A stretch of DNA of 64,000 bases from Amycolatopsis vastitatis (GTDB lineage: Bacteria > Actinomycetota > Actinomycetes > Mycobacteriales > Pseudonocardiaceae). The stretch is from positions 1-64,000 of the forward strand of contig NZ_NMUL01000027.1 of NCBI RefSeq assembly GCF_002234595.1, given 5' to 3'. Made by a program: the position numbers and the translations under genes. The notes under the pieces are model-generated. The model was not told the DNA's origin, ran no database searches, and worked only from the letters and a program-made list of their open reading frames with translations. Below, one piece after another: positions 25,090 to 33,775 of the stretch (position 1 is the first letter of the stretch; every line of letters starts with the position of its first letter).

Positions 25090-25317
25090 TCAACCCTGTT
25101 GTGGCGGCTTCGAAGTCCGGTTCGGGCGGTTCTCCACCGCCTTCACCGCGTCGAGCAGACCGTGCAGGCCGATTTCGTAGCGCTCTTCGTCCACCGGATC
25201 CGACAGCCATTCGGTGGCGGGCGTGTCGGAGACGTCCTCGTGACCCGACTCCGCGATGGCCAGTTCGACCTCGATCTCGACCTCGAGCCTGTGAAAGGAA
25301 TCGCCCGGGTTGCTCAT
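25090..25317 (-). CDS. Small acidic hypothetical protein
   Basis: The 75-residue product (SNPGDSFHRLEVEIEVELAI then acidic stretches) is unrecognised. It has a very good AGGAGGAG ribosome site 5 bases before ATG 25317, strong codon bias, no signal peptide and no membrane segment. It lies 21 bases after the cupin stop on the same strand, so the two are probably one transcript. Confidence 0.7.
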   Translation of the reverse strand: MSNPGDSFHRLEVEIEVELAIAESGHEDVSDTPATEWLSDPVDEERYEIGLHGLLDAVKAVENRPNRTSKPPQQG

Positions 25318-25338
25318 TTGCTCCTCCTGGTGTCCCGG

Positions 25339-25740
25339 TCAGGCCGGCCGGAGGGCACGGCGGTCGCGGCGCCGGTCCAGTTCGGCTTCGTCCACGAGCG
25401 TGATCATCGATCCGCCGGGCGGGCACAACATCGTGACGACGAACCGGACCGGGACGTCGTCGCGGTTGTTGCCGTCCTGGTAGTGGATGACGTCGCCGCC
25501 CGGCTCCCAGAACGCCTCGCCGGCCCGCACGATCCGCTCCGGCTCGCCTTCGAGCTCGAACCGCATCTCGCCTTCCACCACGTAGCCGAACGCCGGGCCG
25601 GAGTGCCGGTGCGGCGGGGCGCCGCGATCGCCCGGCGGGTACTCGATGACCACGGTCATCGCGTGCGCGCCGGGCGGGACGGACGGTGGTTCCACTTCCT
25701 GCAGCATCGTGAGCGCGTTCTGCCAGGTGGTGTCGGACAT
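25339..25740 (-). CDS. Cupin-domain protein
   Basis: The 133-residue product is a single-domain cupin: PPHRHSGPAFGYVVEGEMRFELEGE holds the first metal-binding motif (HRH and a Glu equivalent), and GDVIHYQDGNN the second His. Small cupins bind a metal and act as isomerases, dioxygenases or sensors; the role here is unknown. ATG 25740 gives MSDTTWQNAL; longer readings start in the divergent promoter. It is followed closely by the small acidic gene. Confidence 0.82.
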   Translation of the reverse strand: MSDTTWQNALTMLQEVEPPSVPPGAHAMTVVIEYPPGDRGAPPHRHSGPAFGYVVEGEMRFELEGEPERIVRAGEAFWEPGGDVIHYQDGNNRDDVPVRFVVTMLCPPGGSMITLVDEAELDRRRDRRALRPA

Positions 25741-25891
25741 GGCGAATCCCTCCGTGACGAATGGTTCCTCAGCCAGGACCGGGCAGCCGCCGGCGGTGTG
25801 ACAGCCACGGCGGAATTCCCCGCGTGTCACGGATCGGGACCCGGCCCGGTCTTGGGGGCGAGACCGACCGAGCGTCGAACGGAGTGAACCG

Positions 25892-27094
25892 GTGCCGGCA
25901 GAGAGCAGGATCCGGATCCGGGTCCGGATGAGCGCGCGTCCGATCGACGAGCCGCACCGCAGCTCGAGCCAGCTCGAGCTGCTGTTCGACCTGATCTTCG
26001 TGGTCGCGGTCGCGGCGGCCACCGACGAGCTCGCGCACGGCATCGCCGGCGGGCACGGCTGGGCCGCGCTCGGCGGCTTCCTCCAGGTCTTCTTCGCGAT
26101 CTGGTGGGCGTGGATGAACTTCACCTGGTTCGCGTCCTCGTACGACACCGACGACGTCGCGTACCGGTTGCTGACCATGGTGCAGATGACCGGAGTGCTG
26201 GTCCTCGCCGCGGGCGTGCCGGCGGCGGCCGGTTCCGACTACCGTGCCGTCACGGCCGGCTACGTCCTCATGCGGATCGGGCTGGTCGCGCAATGGCTGC
26301 GGGCGGGTGTCGAGGACGCGGCGGGCCGGCGGACCGCGTTGCGTTACGCCGCGGGCATTTCGCTCCTGCAGGCGTGCTGGGTGGTGCGTCTCGTGCTCGC
26401 CGAGACGGGCGTCGTGCCACCCGCCCTCCTGCCCGCGCTCTTCGCCGTCCTGGTCGTCCTGGAGCTCGCGGTGCCGCGGTGGGCCGAACGGGCCGGGCCC
26501 ACGAACTGGCATCCGCACCACATCGCCGAACGCTACGGGCTGTTCACGATCATCCTGCTGGGCGAAGGCGTCCTCGCGGCGAGCAGAGGTGTCCGCGGGG
26601 CGCTCGAGAGCGCCGAGATCAGCGGGTCGCTGATCACCATCGCGGTCGCGGGCCTCGTCCTGCTCTTCGCCCTCTGGTGGTTGTACTTCCTGGAACCGGC
26701 CGGCGAGGGGCTCGACGATCGCCGCGACCGGTCCTACCTGTGGGGCTACGGCCACTACGGGATCTTCACGGCGCTCGCGGCACTCGGTGCCGCTCTCGAG
26801 GTCGCCGTCGAGGACACCGGACACGGCATCGCGGCGTCACCGCTCGCGATCAGCTACGCCGTCGCGGTCTCGGTCGCCGTGTTCCTCGTCATGCTCGGGC
26901 TGGTCCACTCGCCCATCGTGGCGGAGCCGGTGATCCGGCCCGTCGCGATCCTGGCGTGCGTCACCGTCGTCCTGCTGCTGCCCCTCGCCGCGCCGCGATT
27001 CGGCGTGGCCGTCGTGGTCGTGGGAATCGCGGCCGGCTGTGCCCTGCTGACCGCTTTCGCCGTCATCCCGCGGCCGCAAGAGAAGAACGTGTGA
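25892..27094 (+). CDS. Low-temperature-requirement A (LtrA) family membrane protein
   Basis: The 400-residue product has about ten to twelve hydrophobic segments and the LtrA signature near the start, SSSQLELLFDLIFVVAVAA, plus WWAWMNFTWFASSYDTDD and HHIAERYGLFTIILLGEGVLA. LtrA proteins are multi-pass membrane proteins of poorly known function, first linked to growth in the cold in Listeria. The start is GTG 25892 with GGAGTG upstream. Its 3' end overlaps the stop of the convergent sigma factor gene by 32 bases, and this overlap coincides with truncation of that sigma factor. Confidence 0.88.
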   Translation: MPAESRIRIRVRMSARPIDEPHRSSSQLELLFDLIFVVAVAAATDELAHGIAGGHGWAALGGFLQVFFAIWWAWMNFTWFASSYDTDDVAYRLLTMVQMTGVLVLAAGVPAAAGSDYRAVTAGYVLMRIGLVAQWLRAGVEDAAGRRTALRYAAGISLLQACWVVRLVLAETGVVPPALLPALFAVLVVLELAVPRWAERAGPTNWHPHHIAERYGLFTIILLGEGVLAASRGVRGALESAEISGSLITIAVAGLVLLFALWWLYFLEPAGEGLDDRRDRSYLWGYGHYGIFTALAALGAALEVAVEDTGHGIAASPLAISYAVAVSVAVFLVMLGLVHSPIVAEPVIRPVAILACVTVVLLLPLAAPRFGVAVVVVGIAAGCALLTAFAVIPRPQEKNV

Positions 27095-27722
27095 TGACAT
27101 CGTCGTGCAGGACGTGCTCGAGTCCGGCCAGAGCGCCGTCCTGCGCGGCGTCGAGGAAGACCCGGACCAGGCGGTCGCACTCGACCGCCTGGACCGGTTC
27201 GCTTCGTCGCTCGGCGAGGTGCGCTCGAGCTCGCCGGGCCAGCTGCCGCGCGTTGGCGTTGCTGATCGCGAGCGTCTCGGCGATCTCGCCGAACCGGTAG
27301 CCGAACGCCTCCCGCAGCACGAAGACGGCGCGCTCGGCCGGAGACAGCCGCTGCACCAGCAACCGGACGGCGTACCGGAGGTCTTCGAGCCGTTCGGTCG
27401 CCAGCGTCGGGTCTTCGGCGCCGGCGATCCGTTCCGGCAGCTGGTTCCCGACGGCGATCTCGCGGCGGAACCGGGCCGAGACGGCGACGTTGAGCGCGAC
27501 GTTCGTCGTGATCCGCACGAGGTACGCGACCCGGTCGTGCACCCGCGCCCGGTCCGCGCCCTGCCAGCGGATCCAGACGTCCTGGACGACGTCCTCGGCA
27601 TCGGCCGCCCGGCCCAGCACCTGGTACGCGATGCCGAACAGGCGAGGCCGGACGCGCTGGAAATCCTCCGCTTCATCGACCGCCGCGGGCGCGGAAATGA
27701 CGTTGACTTCGGACATGCCCAT
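27063..27722 (-). CDS. Sigma-70 factor, SigJ/ECF41-like, C-terminally truncated
   Basis: The 219-residue product has sigma region 2 (FQRVRPRLFGIAYQVLGRAADAEDVVQDVWIRW) and region 4 (LSPAERAVFVLREAFGYRFGEIAETL...NARQLARRARAHL). After it comes the start of the SnoaL-like regulatory domain of ECF41/SigJ proteins (VRVFLDAAQDGALAGLEHVL) that breaks off after about 25 residues at SSLAAAG; intact members continue for about 100 more. The start ATG 27722 shares its A with the stop of the upstream gene (TGATG). The missing domain normally controls activity, so this factor may be deregulated or inactive. Confidence 0.82.
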   Translation of the reverse strand: MGMSEVNVISAPAAVDEAEDFQRVRPRLFGIAYQVLGRAADAEDVVQDVWIRWQGADRARVHDRVAYLVRITTNVALNVAVSARFRREIAVGNQLPERIAGAEDPTLATERLEDLRYAVRLLVQRLSPAERAVFVLREAFGYRFGEIAETLAISNANARQLARRARAHLAERRSEPVQAVECDRLVRVFLDAAQDGALAGLEHVLHDDVITRSSLAAAG

Positions 27723-28669
27723 CACGGGTTTCCTGTTCTGTGAGGCGGACGACACGCAAACCCCGGCGCTGCGGCGCGGACGAGCGCGATGACGGTGGCG
27801 GCGGTGCGGTCGAGGTGGCTGCGGCCGTCGGGCAGCAGGGCGGTCGGGCTGATATAGCTGCGCGGCCCGACGTGCGTGGCCGGGTCGAGCCGGCGCACGG
27901 TGACCTTCCCGGCGCGGCGGGCCCGGTTCCAGGCACTGCCGCGCACCAGCGGCCAGCGCTGGGGGAAGATCCACGTGCCGGTCCGTTCGATCCGGTCACT
28001 CGCGCTGGTGAGCCGGTACAGGTGCCGGACGTGGGTGAGGTCGCCCGTGCCGTTGTGGAACCCGCCGAGCGTGATCAGCAGCAGCGGGGCGCGCAGCCGG
28101 GTGTGCAGTTCGCCGGCCGCGCCGGTGGCGACCTGGGCACCCCCGCTGTAGCTGAGCAGGACCACCGGGATGCCGGTGCCAGGCCGGTAGCCGGCGCGCT
28201 GGAGCCGGACGGCGATCTGCGCGCCGATGGCCCGGTTGTAGAGCGGACGGTAGCGGTGGTCGGCGGCGACGAAGGTCTGCACGACGTTGTGCAGGAACAG
28301 CAGCAGCCCGGCGTGACGGCGCAGCCGGGCCCACACCGGCCGGTCGGCGAGCGGCTCGGCCAGCGGCGAGTAGGGCTGCACCTGGCCCAGCACCCGCAGT
28401 TCCGGCGCGCCGGCGAGCAGGGCCTCGACCAGCTGCCCGCCGTCCCGGGTGTCGCGGGCGCGGCGTTTCCCGATGCCGTCCAGGTAGACCAGGAAGGCGG
28501 CCGGGGGACGGTCGAGGGCCGCGCCCCGGGCCAGGGGCACGTCCTCGGGCAGTTCGGTCGTGGGAACGCGCCAGCCGGCGCCGTAGGTCAGGACCTCGTA
28601 GCGGGCCAGCAGGCCTTCGGCGAGCAGAACCAGCCCGGACCCGCCTGCCCAGAGCAGGAAGCCGTTCAT
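27722..28669 (-). CDS. Membrane-anchored alpha/beta-hydrolase-like protein
   Basis: The 315-residue product begins with a hydrophobic segment (FLLWAGGSGLVLLAEGLLA) and then a soluble domain with VVLLSYSGGAQVATGAAGEL, a GxSxG-like nucleophile elbow in the form SYSGG, and GGFHNGTGDLTHVRHLY. This points to an alpha/beta hydrolase, perhaps acting on a lipid or glycolipid, but no named family is certain. The start overlaps the stop of the preceding membrane gene (ATGA), and its own stop overlaps the sigma gene start (TGATG), so it is the third gene of a coupled four-gene operon. Confidence 0.72.
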   Translation of the reverse strand: MNGFLLWAGGSGLVLLAEGLLARYEVLTYGAGWRVPTTELPEDVPLARGAALDRPPAAFLVYLDGIGKRRARDTRDGGQLVEALLAGAPELRVLGQVQPYSPLAEPLADRPVWARLRRHAGLLLFLHNVVQTFVAADHRYRPLYNRAIGAQIAVRLQRAGYRPGTGIPVVLLSYSGGAQVATGAAGELHTRLRAPLLLITLGGFHNGTGDLTHVRHLYRLTSASDRIERTGTWIFPQRWPLVRGSAWNRARRAGKVTVRRLDPATHVGPRSYISPTALLPDGRSHLDRTAATVIALVRAAAPGFACRPPHRTGNP

Positions 28670-29136
28670 GGGGCCACCTCGGTCGCGGGGATCCGCATGA
28701 CGAGCCGCCGGACGCCGGCCACCGCGACCGCGAGCCCGGTCCCGGCGACCGCCAGGCACCCGGCGGCGGGCCACCAGCCCAGTCCGGCCGCCGCGGCGAG
28801 CGGGCCGGCCAGCCCGGCGCCGACGCCGGCGAAGAGCAGCAGGTGGAGCAGCGGTCCGAGCATCGGGAAGGCGAGGACGGCCGTGAGCGCCAGCGGGGCG
28901 AGCAGGCCCGGCGTCCACAGGAACGCACCTGACGACGACGGCGCCGCCCCGGCCAGCGTCCACGCGGTCAGCGGCCACAACGCGAACACGGCGCCTTCGA
29001 CGAGGCCACCGGACAGCAGCCACGCGGCGACGGCGGTCCGGGACAGCCCGGGCCGGCGCACCAGCAGCGGCAGGATGCGCCCGGCGGCCTCCGAGCACCC
29101 GGCGAGCAGCAGCAGGACGGCGATCGCGGGGGACAT
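28666..29136 (-). CDS. Small polytopic membrane protein, function unknown
   Basis: The 156-residue product has four to five hydrophobic segments (IAVLLLLAGCSEAAG, TAVAAWLLSGGLVEGAVFAL, LLAPLALTAVLAFPML, HLLLFAGVGAGLAGPLAAAA, AVAGTGLAVAVAGVRRL). No family was recognised. Its start overlaps the glycosyltransferase stop (TGATG) and its stop overlaps the hydrolase start (ATGA), so stoichiometric production with both is likely. It might carry or anchor the glycosylated product. Confidence 0.7.
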   Translation of the reverse strand: MSPAIAVLLLLAGCSEAAGRILPLLVRRPGLSRTAVAAWLLSGGLVEGAVFALWPLTAWTLAGAAPSSSGAFLWTPGLLAPLALTAVLAFPMLGPLLHLLLFAGVGAGLAGPLAAAAGLGWWPAAGCLAVAGTGLAVAVAGVRRLVMRIPATEVAP

Positions 29137-30338
29137 CACGCGGCCTCGTGCAGGTACGGCTCGAGTTCGTCGGCGGCGCGCCGGTAACCCCCCGCCTCGC
29201 GCTGAGCCGTCCGCAAGGCGGCCGCGGCGGTCCGGAACCGGGGTTCGCCGACCAGGCGCCGCGCGAGGGCACGCACGGCGTCCTCGGTGACGTCTTCGGT
29301 GCGGATCGACAGGCCGGCCCCGAGTTCCGCCACCCGGCCGGCCACCACCGGCTGGTCGGCGCCCTGGGGGACCACCAGCATCGGCACTCCGGCGTACATG
29401 GCTTCGTTGACGCTGTTCATCCCGCCGTGGGTGACGAACAGCGCCGCGCGGGCCAGCACGTCCGGTTGCGGCACGAACCGGCGGGCGATCACGGTGGCGG
29501 GCAACGGGCCCAGCGCGGCCGGATCGGTCTGGCCGGTGGAGACGACGACGGTGCCGCCCAGCGGGGCGAGCGCGGTGGCGAAGACGCGCAGCAACCGGGG
29601 CGTGGTGCTGAAGATGGTGCCCAGGGAGGCGTACAGCACCGGATCCCGCAGCCGGTCGAGCGGGAACGCCGGGTCGGCCGGGCGGGCACCGATGCTCGCG
29701 CCGACGAACCGGTAGGACCCGTCGAACTCTTCGGCGGCGGGCTGGAAGGCCCGCGAGGTGAAGACCAGGTTGCGGCGCTGGCGGATGTTGCCGAGGTCGA
29801 CCGGCGGCAGCCCCCGCGTGTCGTAGCGGCGGCGCAGCTCGCCCCGTGCCCGCAGGTAGGCCCCGAGACTGCGGGGCCGAGCTGTTGCCAGCAGGTCCCA
29901 CGACCCCCGGGTGGGGCTGGGCACCCGCCGGTTGAACGCGAACGTGGTGAACGACGACACCGCCGGCACGCCGAGTTCGCGGGCGGCGACGGCACCCCAC
30001 GGGCAGGCGCTGTCGTGGACGATCAGCCGGGGCCGGACGCGTCGCAAGTCGGTGAGCACGGCGGGCAGCAGCTCGACGGCGGCGCCGGCGAGCGCCGCCA
30101 CCAGACTCGCCGGCGTCGGCGGGTCGGGAAGCGGATGGTCACCTCCCGGGTAGAGGCACACGGTCGCGCCGGTGGCCTCGATCTCCGCGCGGAAGGCGGG
30201 TGAAGTGTGGTAGCTGACGGCGTGGCCGCGCCGGACGAGCTCGGCCACGACCGGCAGGGTCGGGTTGACCCGCCCGTGCATCCCGATGTTCAGGAACGCG
30301 ATCGTCCTGATCGGACTGTGCTGGTCTCGTGGGGGCAT
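29136..30338 (-). CDS. MGT-type (GT1) glycosyltransferase
   Basis: The 400-residue product has the GT-B fold of the macrolide/UDP-glycosyltransferase group. The N-terminal acceptor half starts IAFLNIGMHGRVNPTLPVVA with the catalytic His in the HGRVNP loop; the C-terminal donor half carries VLYASLGTIF and THGGMNSVNEAMYAGVPMLV, the nucleotide-sugar motif. Members glycosylate lipids, macrolides or other small molecules. ATG 30338 gives MPPRDQHSPIRT. It leads the coupled operon with the membrane protein, the hydrolase and the sigma factor, suggesting a glycolipid or envelope-related task. Confidence 0.9.
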   Translation of the reverse strand: MPPRDQHSPIRTIAFLNIGMHGRVNPTLPVVAELVRRGHAVSYHTSPAFRAEIEATGATVCLYPGGDHPLPDPPTPASLVAALAGAAVELLPAVLTDLRRVRPRLIVHDSACPWGAVAARELGVPAVSSFTTFAFNRRVPSPTRGSWDLLATARPRSLGAYLRARGELRRRYDTRGLPPVDLGNIRQRRNLVFTSRAFQPAAEEFDGSYRFVGASIGARPADPAFPLDRLRDPVLYASLGTIFSTTPRLLRVFATALAPLGGTVVVSTGQTDPAALGPLPATVIARRFVPQPDVLARAALFVTHGGMNSVNEAMYAGVPMLVVPQGADQPVVAGRVAELGAGLSIRTEDVTEDAVRALARRLVGEPRFRTAAAALRTAQREAGGYRRAADELEPYLHEAA

Positions 30339-30504
30339 GGACCCACCGTCGCCCGGTCCGGGCCCGGGTCGCGCCCGGGTGAGTCCCGGGGGAAGCACGA
30401 CCAGGGAGCGCTGTCACGAATCCGGCCGCCGTCCGGTCCTCCCGGTGACCTCGGGCACCGGATCCCTGGCCGGTGCCCTTCCACCGCCGAGGATCGGACT
30501 CGTC

Positions 30505-30903
30505 ATGAGCACGCAAACCGGGCTCCAGACCGTGGGCCAAGTCATGAGGCCGCCGACGACGATCGAACCGGGCGCCCACCTCGCCGCGGCCGCCTACGTG
30601 ATCGAACACCGGCACGACCCCGCGCTCGTGGTGGTGACCGACGACACCCACGTGCCCGTCGCCATGATCACCGACGCCGAGATCACCCGGGCGGTCGCGC
30701 ACCGCCGGAACCTGGAGAACACACGGGTCAGCGAGGTCGCCAGGACGAAGCTGGTGCCCGTGCGAGCCGATGCCACCGCCGAGGAGGCGGCCCGGCTGAT
30801 GGTGTCCCAGGGTCTCCACCACCTGCCGGTCGTCGACGATCACGGGCTGGTCGGGATGGTCGACCTCCGCGATCTGTACGAGGTGAGCTTCCCCGCTCCC
30901 TGA
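30505..30903 (+). CDS. CBS-domain-pair protein
   Basis: The 132-residue product is almost only two CBS motifs: VGQVMRPPTTIEPGAHLAAAAY to ITDAEITRAV, and VSEVARTKLVPVRADATAEEAA to VGMVDLRDLYEV. Such stand-alone pairs bind adenylate ligands and report energy state. ATG 30505 is preceded by GAGGATCGG. The neighbourhood includes a universal stress protein and a DUF3040 protein, which often travel with CBS proteins in actinomycete dormancy-type regulons. Confidence 0.88.
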   Translation: MSTQTGLQTVGQVMRPPTTIEPGAHLAAAAYVIEHRHDPALVVVTDDTHVPVAMITDAEITRAVAHRRNLENTRVSEVARTKLVPVRADATAEEAARLMVSQGLHHLPVVDDHGLVGMVDLRDLYEVSFPAP

Positions 30904-30944
30904 GCGTGCCTCTGGGCGAGACCCGGGGCATTACAGTTCGCTGG

Positions 30945-33707
30945 GTGATCTCGAGCGGCGATCCCCGGCGCGGGCTGCGTGGCCGGCGTGACGAGTGCGC
31001 GGCGCTGGACCGGCTGCTGGCGGACGCCAGGTCGGGCCGGAGCCAGGTGCTCGTCCTGCGCGGCGAGGCGGGCATCGGCAAGTCCGCGCTGGTGGACCAC
31101 CTCGTGGCGAACGCCGCCGGATGCCGGATCGCGCGCGCCGCCGGCGTCGAGTCGCAGATGGAGCTGGCGTTCGCCGGGGTCCACCAGCTGTGCGCGCCGA
31201 TGCTGGGGGAGCTCGACCGGCTTCCGGACGCGCAGCGGGCCGCGCTGTCCGTCGCGTTCGGGCTGAGCACGGGGAGCGCACCGGACCGGTTCATGGTCGG
31301 GCTGGCGGTGCTCAGCCTGCTGGCCGAGCTGGCGGAGGACGAACCACTCGTCTGCGTGGTCGACGACGCCCAGTGGCTCGACCGGGTGTCCGCGCAGACG
31401 CTCGCCTTCGTCGCGCGCCGGCTGCTGGCCGAACGGGTGACGCTGGTGTTCGCGGTGCGGGCAAAGACGCTCGGCCCGGGCGACGATCCGCTGGTCGGGC
31501 TGCGGGAGCTGGTGGTCGGGGGCCTGCGTGACGGCGATGCGCGGACGCTGCTGGATTCGGTGCTGCTGGGCCGGGTCGACGAGCGGGTCCGGGACCGGAT
31601 CGTCGCCGAGGCTCGCGGCAACCCGCTGGCGCTGCTGGAGCTGCCGAAGGGGTTGACGGCGGGGGAGCTGGCCGGCGGGTTCGGGCGCCCGGACGCGCGG
31701 CCGCTGGCGAGCCAGATCGAGCAGAGTTTCCTGCGCCGCGTCGGGTCGCTGCCGGCCGCGACGCGACGGCTCCTGCTGGCGGCGGCCGCCGAGCCGGTCG
31801 GCGATCTGTCGTTGCTGAGGCGGGCAGCCGAGCGGCTCGCCGTCGGTGCGGATGCCGCGGCAGCGGCCGAGGAGACCGGGCTGATCGAGCTCGGTACGCA
31901 GGTGCGGTTCCGGCATCCGCTGGTGCGCTCGGCGGTGTACCGCGCGGCGGACCCCTTCGAACGCCGGGAGGTGCACCGGGCCCTCGCCGAGGCGACCGAT
32001 CCCCGTTCCGACGCGGAACGCCGGGCCTGGCATCGCGCCCAGGCGGCGGCCGAACCGGACGAGGACGTGGCGGGGGAGCTGGAGCGGTGCGCCGGCCAGG
32101 CCCAGGCTCGCGGTGGTGTCGGAGCGGCGGCGGCGTTCCTGCGGCGGGCGACGGGGCTGACACCCGATCCGGCCAGGCGCGGGGCGAGAGCGGTGGCCGC
32201 GGCCCAGGCGACCTTCGAGGCCGGGGACCCGGACGCGGCGCTGGAGCTCATCGCCGCCGCGGAGATCGGCCCGCTGGACGAGCTCCAGCGCGGCCTGCTG
32301 GCCTGGCTCCGCGGCCGGATCGCGTTCGCGCGCCGACGCGGTGGCGAAGCCATGCCGTTGCTGCTCGACGCCGCCGGGCAGCTGGCGAGGGCCGGCGACG
32401 GACGAGCGCGTGAGGCGTACCTCGAAACCATCGGATCGGCGGTTTCGGCCGGCCGGCTTGGCGAACCCGGCGCACTGCGGAAGGTCGCCGAGGCCGCCAG
32501 GGCCGCGCCGCCGGGACCGCAGCCACCCCGGCTGGTGGACACCCTGCTCGACGGCCTGGTGACGCGGCTCGCCGAGGGCTACGTCCAGGGCGCGCCGCCC
32601 CTGCACCGGGCGCTGGTGACGTTCCGGCAGGAGGCCGGGGACAAACCGGACGAGACCATGCGCTGGCACTGGCTGGCCTGGCTGGCGGCCGCGGACATGT
32701 GGGACGACGAGACGTGGCACGAACTGGCCGTCCACGCCGTCCGCGGGGCACGCGAAAACGGCGCGCTCAACTTCCTGCCCCTGGCCCTCAACTACCGGGG
32801 GGTCGTCCACGTGTACGCCGGCGAGTTCGAGGCGGCCGCGGCGCTGGTCGAGGAGTCCAACGCGATCTTGAAGGTGACCGGCAACTCGCACCTCGCCTAC
32901 GCCCGGCTCATGCTCCAAGCGTGGCGTGGCGATGCCACGACGCATGCGGTGCTCGAGGCCGGCGCGGAGTGGGCGAGCACCTGGAAGGAGGGGCGCGCGA
33001 GCGCTGCGCGTCACTACTTCAACGCGTTGCTGTACAACGGTTTCGGTCAGTACCGGGCCGCGCTGTCCAGCGCGCGGCAGGCGTGCGAGCACGAAGACTT
33101 GGGGATGTTCGGGTTCGCCCTCGCCGAACTGGTCGAGGCGGGCACTCGTGCCGATGCCCCCGAAGCGGCGGCGGACGCGCTGCGCCGGCTCGAGGAACGG
33201 GCCACGGCCAGCGGCACGGAGTGGGCCCTCGGCGTGCTGGCCCGGTCGAGAGCGCTGCTCAGCCGCGGCGCCACCGCGGATCGGCTGTACCGCGAGTCCG
33301 TCGAGCGGCTCGCCCACAGCCGGGTCGCCGTCGATCTCGCCCGCACCCACCTGGTGTACGGCGAATGGCTCCGGCGCGAGAACCGGCGCCGCGACGCGCG
33401 GGAGCACCTGCACACCGCGCACGAGATGCTGCGCGGCTTCGGCGCGGAAGCCTTCGCCGAACGGGCCCGCCGCGAACTCCTGGCCACCGGCGAGTCGGTA
33501 CGCCGGCGCACGGCCGAGGCACGGGACGCCCTCACAGCACAGGAAACCCAGATCGCCCGTCTCGCCGGCGAGGGGAAGACGAACTCGGAGATCGGCGCCG
33601 AGCTGTTCATCAGCCCCCGCACCGTCGAATGGCACCTGCGCAAGGTGTTCACGAAGCTCGGCGTCGACTCGCGCAAGCAGCTCCGCGGAGCCCCGGCGGG
33701 CCACTGA
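30945..33707 (+). CDS. Large ATPase-LuxR (LAL-type) regulator, copy 1
   Basis: The 920-residue product has Walker A GEAGIGKS at residues 40-47, Walker B in LVCVVDDAQWLD, a long helical TPR-like middle, and a C-terminal LuxR helix-turn-helix (LTAQETQIARLAGEGKTNSEIGAELFISPRTVEWHLRKVFTKLG). LAL regulators are STAND-type ATP-dependent activators. GTG 30945 gives VISSGDPRRGLRGRRDECAAL; no clear ribosome site precedes it. It is 41 bases after the CBS gene and followed at 68 bases by the Usp gene. Two paralogues lie at 34922 and 41135. Confidence 0.92.
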   Translation: MISSGDPRRGLRGRRDECAALDRLLADARSGRSQVLVLRGEAGIGKSALVDHLVANAAGCRIARAAGVESQMELAFAGVHQLCAPMLGELDRLPDAQRAALSVAFGLSTGSAPDRFMVGLAVLSLLAELAEDEPLVCVVDDAQWLDRVSAQTLAFVARRLLAERVTLVFAVRAKTLGPGDDPLVGLRELVVGGLRDGDARTLLDSVLLGRVDERVRDRIVAEARGNPLALLELPKGLTAGELAGGFGRPDARPLASQIEQSFLRRVGSLPAATRRLLLAAAAEPVGDLSLLRRAAERLAVGADAAAAAEETGLIELGTQVRFRHPLVRSAVYRAADPFERREVHRALAEATDPRSDAERRAWHRAQAAAEPDEDVAGELERCAGQAQARGGVGAAAAFLRRATGLTPDPARRGARAVAAAQATFEAGDPDAALELIAAAEIGPLDELQRGLLAWLRGRIAFARRRGGEAMPLLLDAAGQLARAGDGRAREAYLETIGSAVSAGRLGEPGALRKVAEAARAAPPGPQPPRLVDTLLDGLVTRLAEGYVQGAPPLHRALVTFRQEAGDKPDETMRWHWLAWLAAADMWDDETWHELAVHAVRGARENGALNFLPLALNYRGVVHVYAGEFEAAAALVEESNAILKVTGNSHLAYARLMLQAWRGDATTHAVLEAGAEWASTWKEGRASAARHYFNALLYNGFGQYRAALSSARQACEHEDLGMFGFALAELVEAGTRADAPEAAADALRRLEERATASGTEWALGVLARSRALLSRGATADRLYRESVERLAHSRVAVDLARTHLVYGEWLRRENRRRDAREHLHTAHEMLRGFGAEAFAERARRELLATGESVRRRTAEARDALTAQETQIARLAGEGKTNSEIGAELFISPRTVEWHLRKVFTKLGVDSRKQLRGAPAGH

Positions 33708-33775
33708 CGGTCACTGATGTCACAAACCCGCGGCCCGGTCCGGTCCTGGTTGTCGACTCGGGACTGGAGCGTGAG

